Assembly: GCF_001832885.1 (NCBI RefSeq)
Contig: NZ_MKIQ01000005.1
Location: forward strand, 1-64,000
Length of the DNA: 64,000 nt
Origin: Floricoccus penangensis
GTDB taxonomy: Bacteria > Bacillota > Bacilli > Lactobacillales > Streptococcaceae
Direction of reading: 5' to 3'
Below the pieces are notes generated by a model. The model did not search any database. It had not been told where the DNA came from and worked only from the letters and a program-made list of their open reading frames with translations. Below are positions 1 to 7,749 of the stretch, piece after piece. Each line of letters opens with the position of its first letter. Position 1 is the first letter of the stretch. The translations under genes were made by a program, and so were the position numbers.

Positions 1-70
1 CACTTCTCAATACTACTTAGTTCGATTTTTACTTTTTACAATTTAAACATTGAGGTAATTTTAAAATAAA

Positions 71-126
71 ATACGAACTATATATCAAATTTGTTCAACT
101 CGATATTTTTATAGTTCGTATTTTTT
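71..126 (-). terminator. comX terminator, possibly bidirectional
   Basis: A perfect 12-bp inverted repeat (71-82 against 110-121, arm ATACGAACTATA) is followed by T-rich sequence on both strands. It lies directly behind the comX stop codon, so it most likely ends the comX transcript. The 27-nt loop is long for an intrinsic terminator. Confidence 0.6.
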
Positions 127-128
127 AT

Positions 129-614
129 TTATTTCTCTTGTAAAAATTTTTTTATTTTCTTTTTTAATCTGCTTTTAGCATTTGGTTCACACTGTTCACC
201 TCTTAATAACTTCAAAACTAATTGGAACTCTTTTTCTTTTAATCCACCTATATAATTTTCTAAAGTTACATTGGCGGATACTTGTTCACATATTCTTAGA
301 TTATTATTATTATTACTTACTATATCTCCATATTCATAAATGTCTAGATATGCTTGCTCGTTAAACTTTCTCTTTCCTGCTTCTTGCATTCTATATGTAT
401 CGGTTAAATGCTGATTATATTTTGTTTTAAAGTATTTAAATAATGTTAAGTCATCGAGTTCTTCTCTTAGTAACTTAGATAGAATTATCCTTCCTTCTTG
501 ATAGTAATCTTCTTTTTCCCAAATGGTTATTCTTACTCTCTTCATCTCGTTAACAATTATTGGTATTATTTTTTGAAATGTATTTTCTAAATTTTTATTA
601 AACTCATATTCCAT
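129..614 (-). CDS. comX: Competence sigma factor ComX (SigX)
   Basis: This is a 161-residue alternative sigma factor of the streptococcal/lactococcal ComX family, which directs RNA polymerase to late competence (DNA uptake) promoters. The family pattern is visible: an N-terminal segment with W-KEDYYQEGRI, then KYFKTKYNQHLTD and the RMQEAGKRKFNEQAY stretch corresponding to the region-2 DNA-melting part. The C-terminus ends in a basic helix (SRLKKKIKKFL), and the length matches family members. The start ATG has an AGGAGG ribosome site (625-630) ten bases upstream and a TATACT -10-like box at 642-647 without a clear -35. It stands alone, downstream of and codirectional with pst-phoU but separated by a terminator. 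comEA-comEC at 16-19 kb are expected targets. Confidence 0.85.
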   Translation of the reverse strand: MEYEFNKNLENTFQKIIPIIVNEMKRVRITIWEKEDYYQEGRIILSKLLREELDDLTLFKYFKTKYNQHLTDTYRMQEAGKRKFNEQAYLDIYEYGDIVSNNNNNLRICEQVSANVTLENYIGGLKEKEFQLVLKLLRGEQCEPNAKSRLKKKIKKFLQEK

Positions 615-715
615 ATACTAAAATCCTCCTTTATTTTCTCTAGTATATGAAATATCTTTGAATATCATTTGATTATATCTTGGATTTATATTTTCAAATC
701 ATTAAGGAGGCAAAA

Positions 716-760
716 ATGTACTTTAAGACAAAAAAACTACCACTAAAGACATGTTTTTAG
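716..760 (+). other. Possible 14-codon peptide ORF beside comX
   Basis: ATG at 716 opens a 14-codon frame, MYFKTKKLPLKTCF, ending with TAG. It has a near-perfect Shine-Dalgarno AAGGAGG at 704-710, five bases before the start. No convincing plus-strand promoter was found. The second half of the frame is made of the pst-phoU terminator stem, so the ORF may be accidental. It lacks the WW motif of XIP-type pheromones. Confidence 0.2.
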
Positions 761-767
761 TAGTAGT
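730..767 (-). terminator. Terminator of the pst-phoU operon
   Basis: On the minus strand a 12-bp stem (756-767 with 736-747, one G-U pair) with an 8-nt loop is followed by seven T residues. It sits 63 bases behind the phoU stop codon and separates the phosphate operon from comX. Confidence 0.85.
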
Positions 768-830
768 ATAAATAATTTTATTTTTTCCAAGAAAAATAAT
801 ACTTTCTCTTAGGAGACAAGATTAATTCCT

Positions 831-1484
831 CTATAATTCAACAATTTTACCTGTTTTAAGGTATACAATCCATTCACAGAGATTTTTAGCATAGTCCCCT
901 ATACGCTCTAAGTAAGTTAAAGTCATTAGATATTCTTTACCAGTATGGATAGTATCAGTATTGTCTTTCATACCTTCTAAAACTTTGTTTTGAATTTCAG
1001 AAAACATCAAGTTAATATCATTATCCCAAGTAGCAATCTCACGGGCACGTACTTCATCTCCTTGCATATATGCATTTAATGAAGCATCAACAATATTTTT
1101 AACCTTTTCTCCCATGATAGTAATATCTTCTTCAACACTTGGAATACGTTCCTCACCTTTTAAATTTATTGCAGCTTGTGCAATAGATACAGCGTGGTCC
1201 CCCATTCTTTCAAGGTCACTTGAAGCTTTTAAAACTGTAATAATAGTCCTTAAGTCATGTGATACTGGTTGTTGTAATGCAATCATTTCAAGTGATTTAG
1301 TTTCTAACTTTGTTTCAAGGTAATTTATTTCTTCATCAGAAGCAATAACTTCTTCTGCTAACTCTTTATCATGACTGACAAAAGCACGAACTGCTTTATT
1401 TAATTGAGCACTCACTTGAGTCCCCATTGAATAAAATTGGTTATGTAATTTATTCAGCTCATCTTCAAATTGAGATCTTAACAT
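831..1484 (-). CDS. phoU: Phosphate signalling regulator PhoU
   Basis: This 217-residue all-helical protein is of PhoU family length, with two PhoU repeats. Each carries the conserved acidic/metal-binding pattern: the first around E-x-IN-YLETKLE and SSDLERMGDHA, the second around WDNDIN and TYLERIGDYAKN. PhoU lets the PstSCAB transporter signal to the phosphate sensor kinase and restrains uptake. It is the last gene of the seven-gene pst operon, 35 bases after the second pstB, and is followed by a strong terminator. The expected signalling partner, the PnpS kinase, is encoded at 7.7-9.3 kb. Confidence 0.95.
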   Translation of the reverse strand: MLRSQFEDELNKLHNQFYSMGTQVSAQLNKAVRAFVSHDKELAEEVIASDEEINYLETKLETKSLEMIALQQPVSHDLRTIITVLKASSDLERMGDHAVSIAQAAINLKGEERIPSVEEDITIMGEKVKNIVDASLNAYMQGDEVRAREIATWDNDINLMFSEIQNKVLEGMKDNTDTIHTGKEYLMTLTYLERIGDYAKNLCEWIVYLKTGKIVEL

Positions 1485-1519
1485 ATTAGTATATCCTTTC
1501 TTTATATTAAATATTTTAA

Positions 1520-2278
1520 TTATCCAAACTTACCAGATACATAATCTTCTGTTCTTTGATCTTTAGGATTTAAGAATATAGACTTAGTCTTATCATATTC
1601 AATCAATTCTCCATCAAGAAAGAAGGCCGTTTTATCTGAAATACGGCTAGCTTGTTGCATACTGTGTGTAACAATTAATATTGTATACTTTTCTTTCAGC
1701 TCAAGCAACATTGATTCAATTTTGTCTGATGAAATTGGATCCAATGCACTAGTTGGTTCATCTAAAAGTAAAATATCAGGATTAACAGCTAATACGCGTG
1801 CAATACATACACGTTGTTGTTGTCCACCTGAAAGACCCAAAGCAGATTTATGCAAAATGTCTTTCACTTCATCCCAAATATTAGCAGCTTTCAAACTATT
1901 TTCGACCGCCTCATCAAGAACTGCCTTGTCTTTTTCGCCCTTAAGTCGTAAACCATAGACAACATTCTCATAAATTGAAAACGGAAAAGGATTTGGTTGT
2001 TGGAAAACCATACCAATATCTTTTCTAAGCTCTACTGTATCCATTCTAGGACCATATATATTACGGTCTTTGTAGGTAATTGTACCTGTAGTTGTGACAC
2101 CTGGAACTAAATCATTCATTCTGTTAATTGAACGAAGAAGAGTCGATTTACCGGATCCCGAAGGTCCAATTAATGAAGTTATTTCATTGGGATAAAAATC
2201 CATTGAGATTTCTTTGATTGATTTTTTCTTCCCATAATATAGGGAAAAGTCTTTTACATTTAAAATTGGTTCAGCCAT
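1520..2278 (-). CDS. pstB: Phosphate ABC transporter ATPase PstB (second copy)
   Basis: This 252-residue ABC ATPase energises high-affinity phosphate import through PstC/PstA. It contains Walker [10 protein letters not shown], the Q-loop [15 protein letters not shown] typical of PstB, the signature LSGGQQQR, Walker [13 protein letters not shown] and a switch histidine (VTHSM). It lies nine bases after the other pstB. The two ATPases are clearly homologous but diverged, so they may pair as a heterodimer; that pairing is an inference. Two tandem pstB genes are common in streptococci and lactococci. Confidence 0.95.
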   Translation of the reverse strand: MAEPILNVKDFSLYYGKKKSIKEISMDFYPNEITSLIGPSGSGKSTLLRSINRMNDLVPGVTTTGTITYKDRNIYGPRMDTVELRKDIGMVFQQPNPFPFSIYENVVYGLRLKGEKDKAVLDEAVENSLKAANIWDEVKDILHKSALGLSGGQQQRVCIARVLAVNPDILLLDEPTSALDPISSDKIESMLLELKEKYTILIVTHSMQQASRISDKTAFFLDGELIEYDKTKSIFLNPKDQRTEDYVSGKFG

Positions 2279-2287
2279 TACACGCTC

Positions 2288-3091
2288 CTATCCAAAATGT
2301 CCTGAAACATAGTCGCCTGTAGATCTTAGCTCAGGATTTGTGAAGATTTTACTTGTTTTATCATATTCAATTAGGTCCCCTGAATACATAAATCCAGTGT
2401 AATCACTTGAACGTGCTGCCTGTTGCATATTATGAGTTACAATGATAATCGTATAATCTTTTTTCAAGTCAGCCATAGTCTCTTCAATCTGCATTGTAGA
2501 GATTGGGTCAAGTGCACTAGCTGGTTCATCCATTAATAAAATATCAGGTTTAACAGCTATTGCACGCGCAATACATAGACGTTGTTGTTGTCCACCTGAT
2601 AAAGCAAGCGCTGATTTATTAAGATCATCTTTAACTTGATCCCATAATGCTGCTTGCTTAAGAGATGTTTCTACAACTTCATCAAGAACTTTTTTATCTT
2701 TCACTCCTGCACGCTCAAGTGCAAAAGTAATATTTCTATAAATTGATTTAGAAAATGGATTTGGTCTTTGAAAAACCATACCAATACATTTTCTGGCTTC
2801 GTAAACATTTACATTTGCATCGTTGATGTTCACACCTTCATAATTAATTTCACCAGTTACCTTGGCAATATCAATAGTATCGTTCATTCTATTTAAACTG
2901 CGTAAGTACGTTGACTTCCCTGACCCTGAAGGTCCAATTAAAGCAGTTATTTTGTTCTTTTCAAATTGCATATCAATACCATGTATAGATTCAAAATCTC
3001 CATAAAATACTTTTAAATCTTTAGTTGATAATGCTACTTTTTCATCGTCAAAAGTTATAATGTGACGGTCATTCCAATTATAATCAGCCAT
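2288..3091 (-). CDS. pstB: Phosphate ABC transporter ATPase PstB (first copy)
   Basis: This 267-residue ABC ATPase has Walker [11 protein letters not shown]-loop FQRPNPFSKSIYRN, signature LSGGQQQR and Walker B ILLMDEPASALD. It carries an N-terminal extension of about 20 residues before the ABC core that the second copy lacks. It is three bases from the pstA stop and nine bases from the second pstB, so the genes are tightly co-transcribed. Function: cytoplasmic motor of the phosphate importer. Confidence 0.95.
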   Translation of the reverse strand: MADYNWNDRHIITFDDEKVALSTKDLKVFYGDFESIHGIDMQFEKNKITALIGPSGSGKSTYLRSLNRMNDTIDIAKVTGEINYEGVNINDANVNVYEARKCIGMVFQRPNPFSKSIYRNITFALERAGVKDKKVLDEVVETSLKQAALWDQVKDDLNKSALALSGGQQQRLCIARAIAVKPDILLMDEPASALDPISTMQIEETMADLKKDYTIIIVTHNMQQAARSSDYTGFMYSGDLIEYDKTSKIFTNPELRSTGDYVSGHFG

Positions 3092-3094
3092 TTT

Positions 3095-3985
3095 TTACCC
3101 CGCAGATGTAAGTTTATTATGTAATTTTTTACCAATAAAACGAGCAGAAAAATTAAATAATAATACAAATAATACTAGTACAGCACTTGCTCCAGCAGAA
3201 ACTGCAGCCCCATCAGGAACTGTTCCTTCACTATTTACTTTCCAAATATGGACAGCAAGTGTTTCAGCCTGACGGAAAATACTTATTGGACTTGCTACTG
3301 AAAGAGGATTCCAGTTTGACCAATCGAGTGCTGGTGCAGATTGTCCCGCAGTATAGATAAGGGCAGCTGCCTCACCAAAAATACGACCACTTGCTAAAAC
3401 AACACCTGTGATAATACCTGGTAATGCTTCTGGAATTATTACATGAAGAACCGTTTCCCAACGTGATAATCCAAGTGCAAGCCCTGCTTCACGTTGAGTA
3501 TGGTGTACTGCTTTTAAACTTTCCTCAACATTTCTTGTCATCAACGGTAGATTGAAAACAGTAAGTGCCAATGCACCTGAAATTATTGAGAAACCATATC
3601 CAAATTGAATAACAAAAATCAAGAAGCCAAACAGACCAACTACAACTGATGGTAATGAACTTAGAATCTCAATTGAAGTTCTTACTAGTCCAGTCAATTT
3701 ACTTTTTTGATTTGCATATTCAGATAGATAAATACCTGCTCCAAGTGATAATGGAAAAGAAATAATCATTGTAACAATAAGTAAAAATATACTGTTAAAT
3801 AGTTGGATACCAATACCTCCGCCCTCTTCATAGGCTTTTGCAGGACTTGTGAGGAAACTCCAACTAACATGTGGTAATCCTCTTACTAAAATGTAAAGTA
3901 AAAGGGCTGATAAAATTAATACAATTATTCCTGAGATTGCATACAAAACTCCTGTTGCAATCTTATCTGCTTTTTTAGGATTCAC
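3095..3985 (-). CDS. pstA: Phosphate ABC transporter permease PstA
   Basis: This 296-residue membrane permease forms the phosphate channel together with PstC. About six hydrophobic helices are visible, starting at residues 11-36. The cytoplasmic coupling loop (EAGLALGLSRWETVLHVIIPEALPG) follows the EAA-type pattern of importer permeases. The C-terminal half contains the GRIFGEAAALIYTAG segment typical of PstA. It follows pstC by 27 bases and abuts pstB. Confidence 0.95.
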   Translation of the reverse strand: MNPKKADKIATGVLYAISGIIVLILSALLLYILVRGLPHVSWSFLTSPAKAYEEGGGIGIQLFNSIFLLIVTMIISFPLSLGAGIYLSEYANQKSKLTGLVRTSIEILSSLPSVVVGLFGFLIFVIQFGYGFSIISGALALTVFNLPLMTRNVEESLKAVHHTQREAGLALGLSRWETVLHVIIPEALPGIITGVVLASGRIFGEAAALIYTAGQSAPALDWSNWNPLSVASPISIFRQAETLAVHIWKVNSEGTVPDGAAVSAGASAVLVLFVLLFNFSARFIGKKLHNKLTSAG

Positions 3986-4012
3986 TTTTTTATCTCCTAT
4001 AAATCTTTCGTC

Positions 4013-4936
4013 TTAAAATTGTCCACGTTTAGCAATAAGTCTCATTACTATATTAAAGACTAGTGACATTGCTAAAAGTATCAGTGCAAGTGACCAAAGA
4101 ACATTATTTTGAACAGTACCCATGATTGTATTACCAATTCCTTGAGTAAGTACGCTTGTTAATGTACTTGCTGGTGTTGTTAAACTTTTCGGCATAATCG
4201 CGGCATTACCCACAACCATTTGGATTGCTAACGCCTCACCAAAGGCACGTGCCATACCAAAAACTACTGCTGTAAGTATTCCTGGCATTGCCGCTTTTAA
4301 TAGCACTCTGGAAATAGTTTGCCATCTTGTGGCACCTAATCCAAGTGATGCTTCTTTATAGTGTCTTGGCACTGCCTTCATTGAATCAACAGTCATACTA
4401 GTAACTGTAGGGAGTATCATAACAAAAAGTACAAATACACCTGATAGAATACCAAAACCAGTACCTCCAAAAGTTGAACGAATTGCTGGCACGACAACAG
4501 CAAGACCTACAAAGCCATACACTACTGAAGGAATACCAACTAGCAACTCAATAACTGGTTGAAGAATTTTTGCCCCTCTTTTAGGTGAAATTTCTGTCAT
4601 AAATATAGCAGCTCCAATAGCAAATGGTGTCGCTAATAATGCAGATAAAATTGTAACAACTAAACTACCTGTAATCATTGGTAATGCACCAACCATTGGT
4701 TTACCATCAGGTCCCAATTCACTAGGATTCCAAGTTGTCCCAAATAAAAATTTAAATGGATTAATTTTATCAACAAAAAATGTTGATAGTCCTTTTTGAG
4801 CAACAAAGAAGAAAATCATTGCTACGACAAAAACTATTAGAGAGATACAAACAAATGTTATACCTCTACCAAATTTTTCAAGTCGAGAATTTTTCGACTT
4901 TGATAGTAATTTTTCTTGAATTTTTGTATTTTCCAT
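4013..4936 (-). CDS. pstC: Phosphate ABC transporter permease PstC
   Basis: This 307-residue permease has a 25-residue cytoplasmic N-terminus, then a first membrane helix (residues 26-50) and about five more. The PstC-type motifs VELLVGIPSVVYGFVGL and the EAA loop EASLGLGATRWQTISRVLLKAA are visible. It pairs with PstA in the phosphate importer. It lies 28 bases downstream of the second pstS, as expected for one operon. Confidence 0.95.
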   Translation of the reverse strand: MENTKIQEKLLSKSKNSRLEKFGRGITFVCISLIVFVVAMIFFFVAQKGLSTFFVDKINPFKFLFGTTWNPSELGPDGKPMVGALPMITGSLVVTILSALLATPFAIGAAIFMTEISPKRGAKILQPVIELLVGIPSVVYGFVGLAVVVPAIRSTFGGTGFGILSGVFVLFVMILPTVTSMTVDSMKAVPRHYKEASLGLGATRWQTISRVLLKAAMPGILTAVVFGMARAFGEALAIQMVVGNAAIMPKSLTTPASTLTSVLTQGIGNTIMGTVQNNVLWSLALILLAMSLVFNIVMRLIAKRGQF

Positions 4937-4964
4937 AATATTCCTTAATATTTATAAAGTAAAA

Positions 4965-5825
4965 TTATTTATTTGTTATATTACCTTCTACATCACGTTC
5001 TACTTTCATAGCTGTAATTGGAATATAACCCATTTTTTCAACTACTGAACCTTGAATATCATCACTTAAAATGTACTCCAAGAATTCTTTTGTCAAACTT
5101 GTTGGTTCACCTTTAGTATACATATGTTCATATGCCCAAATTGGCCATTTGTTCACTGTTATATTTTCATCATTAGGTTCGTAATCATTTAGATTTAATG
5201 CTTTAACTGATTTATCAATGTTTGAAAATGCAAGGTAGCTAATTGCTCCAGGTGTTTGAGAAACAATTTGTTTTGTCATTCCAGATGAGTCTTGTTCTTG
5301 GCTAGCTTTTGTAGATTTCCCATCCATTACCCAACGTTCAAAAGTTGCTCTGGTACCACTTCCTGTTGCACGGTTAATTAAAACAATTTTTTGATCACTA
5401 CCACCGACTTCTTTCCAGTTAGTAATTTCACCAGTAAAAATTTTTCTCAATTGTTCAACAGTAAGGTTATCAACCTTAATGTTTTTATTAACAATAGGAG
5501 CAATTCCTACAACTGCTACTTTGTGATCAGTTAGTTTAGATGCATCAACACCTTTTTTTTCCTCAGCGAACAAATCGGAATTACCGATTTCTACTGCCCC
5601 AGCTTGAACCTGAGATAATCCAGTTCCCGAACCACCACCTTGGACATTAATAAATCTTCCAGGGTTCTTTTGTGAAAATGATTCTGATGCTGTCTCTACA
5701 AGTGGTTGCAACGCACTAGAGCCAACTGCTGTAATTGATTCACCTTTGTCAATCCACTTTGCACAACCTGTTAAGAGAAATGCAACTCCTAAAAGGCTAC
5801 ATAAAGTTACAAGTTTTTTGTTCAT
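4965..5825 (-). CDS. pstS: Phosphate-binding lipoprotein PstS (second copy)
   Basis: This 286-residue extracellular phosphate-binding lipoprotein has a signal peptide ending in the lipobox LLTG-C (Cys21). The mature protein shows the phosphate-pocket motifs [17 protein letters not shown] and [14 protein letters not shown]. It is a paralogue of the upstream pstS: the ends of both proteins (GYIPI-MKVERD) align. The gap between the two pstS genes contains a hairpin followed by T residues, so this copy may be made at a lower level than the first. Confidence 0.95.
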   Translation of the reverse strand: MNKKLVTLCSLLGVAFLLTGCAKWIDKGESITAVGSSALQPLVETASESFSQKNPGRFINVQGGGSGTGLSQVQAGAVEIGNSDLFAEEKKGVDASKLTDHKVAVVGIAPIVNKNIKVDNLTVEQLRKIFTGEITNWKEVGGSDQKIVLINRATGSGTRATFERWVMDGKSTKASQEQDSSGMTKQIVSQTPGAISYLAFSNIDKSVKALNLNDYEPNDENITVNKWPIWAYEHMYTKGEPTSLTKEFLEYILSDDIQGSVVEKMGYIPITAMKVERDVEGNITNK

Positions 5826-5894
5826 AATATCTCCATTTTTTTAGACTTCAATCATATTTTACCAAAAAATAACAGATAAGACATATATTTATGG

Positions 5895-5917
5895 AAAAAA
5901 GGACAATAAATGTCCTT
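5895..5917 (-). terminator. Intra-operon attenuator behind the first pstS
   Basis: On the minus strand a 7-bp stem (AAGGACA paired with TGTCCTT, five-base loop) is followed by a run of six T. It lies between the two pstS genes. A leaky terminator here would give excess first PstS over the membrane components, as commonly needed for ABC importers. Confidence 0.6.
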
Positions 5918-5973
5918 GTCTCCAATAATTTTCATTTGAAGTTTATAAAGCTTGAAAATATTTTTAGAACTTT

Positions 5974-6867
5974 TTATTTATTTGAAACCTTACCGTCTGC
6001 ATGACGCTCAACTTTCATACCTTCCATTGGGATGTATCCAAGTTTTTTAATTGAGTCATGGTTATCAGTGACATATTTAATAAAATTCTTTTCAGCATCT
6101 GTCTCTTTAGATTTCAAAGTATACATATGTTCATATGCCCAAATTTTCCATTCATTCTTTTCAATATTTTCTTGAGAAGGTTCAATTTTATCAATTGAGA
6201 TTGGAGTTACTTTTGCACTCTTAATATTTGATAGAGCAACATACGAAATTGCACCTGGGGTCTGTTCAACCATCTTAACTGCTGTTCCTGATGAATCTTG
6301 CTCTTGAGATTTAATAACCTTAACACCATCTCCAAGACCATATTTCTCAAAGTTGAATCGAGTTCCTGAACCTTCTGCACGATTAATTACAACAATCGAT
6401 TGATCTTTTCCTCCGAGATCTTTCCAATTTGTAACTTTACCTGTAAAGATATCTTTTAATTGATCCGTTGTTAAATCCTTAACCCCAGTATCGGCATGAG
6501 AAATTGGTGTGATACCCACTACTGCAACTTTATAGTCAACAAGTGCTGACGCATCAATTCCATCTTTTTCCTCAGCAAATAGATCTGAATTACCAATTTG
6601 AATTGCCCCACTTTGAACATTTGAAAGTCCAAATCCAGAACCACCACCCTGAACAGTAACAGTAGCTCCTGCATTCTCAGATGTAAACGAGTCAACGTTT
6701 GCTTCCACTAAAGGTTGTAAAGCAGTAGATCCCGCAACAGTTAATTTAATTTGGTCACTAGTTTTTTTGCTTGTATCAGTTGAGCTGTTATCTTTATTTC
6801 CACCACATGCTGCTAATGTAAGAACAGATGCTGTCATAAGTGTAGCTACTTTAACTTGTTTTTTCAT
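5974..6867 (-). CDS. pstS: Phosphate-binding lipoprotein PstS (first copy)
   Basis: This 297-residue lipoprotein is the first gene of the pst operon. Its signal peptide ends in the lipobox TLAA-C (Cys21). A serine/threonine- and lysine-rich linker follows, then the PstS fold with VAGSTALQPL, GGGSGFGLS and INRAEGSGTRFNFE binding motifs. The start ATG has a GGAG ribosome site (TTAGGAGAAAAAATG). Upstream lie -10-like boxes and four half-boxes at 11-bp spacing, consistent with activation by a PhoB/PhoP-type regulator under phosphate limitation. Confidence 0.95.
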   Translation of the reverse strand: MKKQVKVATLMTASVLTLAACGGNKDNSSTDTSKKTSDQIKLTVAGSTALQPLVEANVDSFTSENAGATVTVQGGGSGFGLSNVQSGAIQIGNSDLFAEEKDGIDASALVDYKVAVVGITPISHADTGVKDLTTDQLKDIFTGKVTNWKDLGGKDQSIVVINRAEGSGTRFNFEKYGLGDGVKVIKSQEQDSSGTAVKMVEQTPGAISYVALSNIKSAKVTPISIDKIEPSQENIEKNEWKIWAYEHMYTLKSKETDAEKNFIKYVTDNHDSIKKLGYIPMEGMKVERHADGKVSNK

Positions 6868-6914
6868 TTTTTCTCCTAAAAATCAATTAATTTATGTTAT
6901 TTAGTACATTGATT

Positions 6915-6980
6915 ATTCTACACTATACTCTAATTCTTGTGTGTAAACCTAATATAAATAAAAGGTAAATTTTATGTAAA
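6915..6980 (-). promoter_or_regulatory. pst promoter with four PhoB/PhoP-type half-boxes
   Basis: Reading the minus strand, TTTACA (6975-6980), TTTACC (6964-6969), TTTATA (6953-6958) and TTTACA (6942-6947) recur with exactly 11-bp periodicity. They are followed by candidate -10 boxes TATAGT (6922-6927) and TAGAAT (6915-6920). Six-base direct repeats separated by five bases are the known binding pattern of Bacillus PhoP and similar to that of PhoB. The array lies between pstS and the response regulator pnpR. Confidence 0.75.
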
Positions 6981-7041
6981 TTTCAAGAATAATAGCTTGT
7001 GACAAATTTCTTTTTACTATTATTTCTGCTAAAATCAAGGT

Positions 7042-7737
7042 ATGAAAAAAATATTAATTGCCGATGATGATAAATCAATTCGTTTTCTCTTAGAATTTAG
7101 TTTTACTCAAGAAAATTTTGAGGTTATTACTGTCGAGGATGGAAAAATGGCTTATGAATTAGCTAAAACAGATGCATTTGATGCTATTGTACTTGATTTA
7201 ATGATGCCCGGATATACTGGAATAGAGGTGAGCCAAAAGCTCCGACAAAAGAGTATCTTTACACCAATACTTATATTAACAGCTAAAGACGATGCTGATA
7301 CGATGATTAAAGGCCTTGAAGGTGGCGCCGATGACTATATGTATAAACCATTCTCAACTGTCGAAATAATTACACGCATTAAATCACTAATTAGGAGAAG
7401 TAAAAACTATAAACAGTCTCAAAGTAAAATATTTACAATTGATGATTTAAAAGTTGATTTTAATAAAAAACAAGTTTTTATAGCTAACAAGGAAATTTTA
7501 TTAACAAAAAGGGAGTTTGAATTATTATCATATTTAATTGCTAATCAAAATACTCCCGTATCTAGAGCTGAAGTCCTGGAAAAGTTCTGGGGTGATTCAA
7601 CTGATTTAGGATATACAAGAATCGTTGAAGTTCATATGTCAAAACTAAGAGAAAAAATAGAAGTTGACCCTAAGAATCCTGAATATATTAAAACAAAAAG
7701 GGGGTTTGGATATGTATTCAAAGGAAATGAGGACTAG
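7042..7737 (+). CDS. pnpR: OmpR-family response regulator (PnpR/PhoP type)
   Basis: This 231-residue regulator has an N-terminal receiver domain and a C-terminal winged-helix DNA-binding domain. In the receiver, acidic residues DDD at 8-10, phosphoacceptor Asp52 in VLDLMMPG, and the conserved Thr and Lys (LTAKDD, YKPF) are visible. The DNA-binding domain shows LTKREFELLSYL and TRIVEVHMSKLREKIE. It is divergent from the pst operon and 12 bases before its kinase gene, so it is the phosphate regulator by context. The ribosome site is weak (AAGG one base before ATG), and a TGCTAAAAT extended -10-like element lies only six bases upstream. Confidence 0.9.
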   Translation: MKKILIADDDKSIRFLLEFSFTQENFEVITVEDGKMAYELAKTDAFDAIVLDLMMPGYTGIEVSQKLRQKSIFTPILILTAKDDADTMIKGLEGGADDYMYKPFSTVEIITRIKSLIRRSKNYKQSQSKIFTIDDLKVDFNKKQVFIANKEILLTKREFELLSYLIANQNTPVSRAEVLEKFWGDSTDLGYTRIVEVHMSKLREKIEVDPKNPEYIKTKRGFGYVFKGNED

Positions 7738-7749
7738 ACAATATAAAAT

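Noticed and set aside
71-82. ATACGAACTATA behind comX as a ComX box
   Set aside because: It is one arm of a perfect 12-bp inverted repeat and has no gene downstream in the window; a terminator explains it better.
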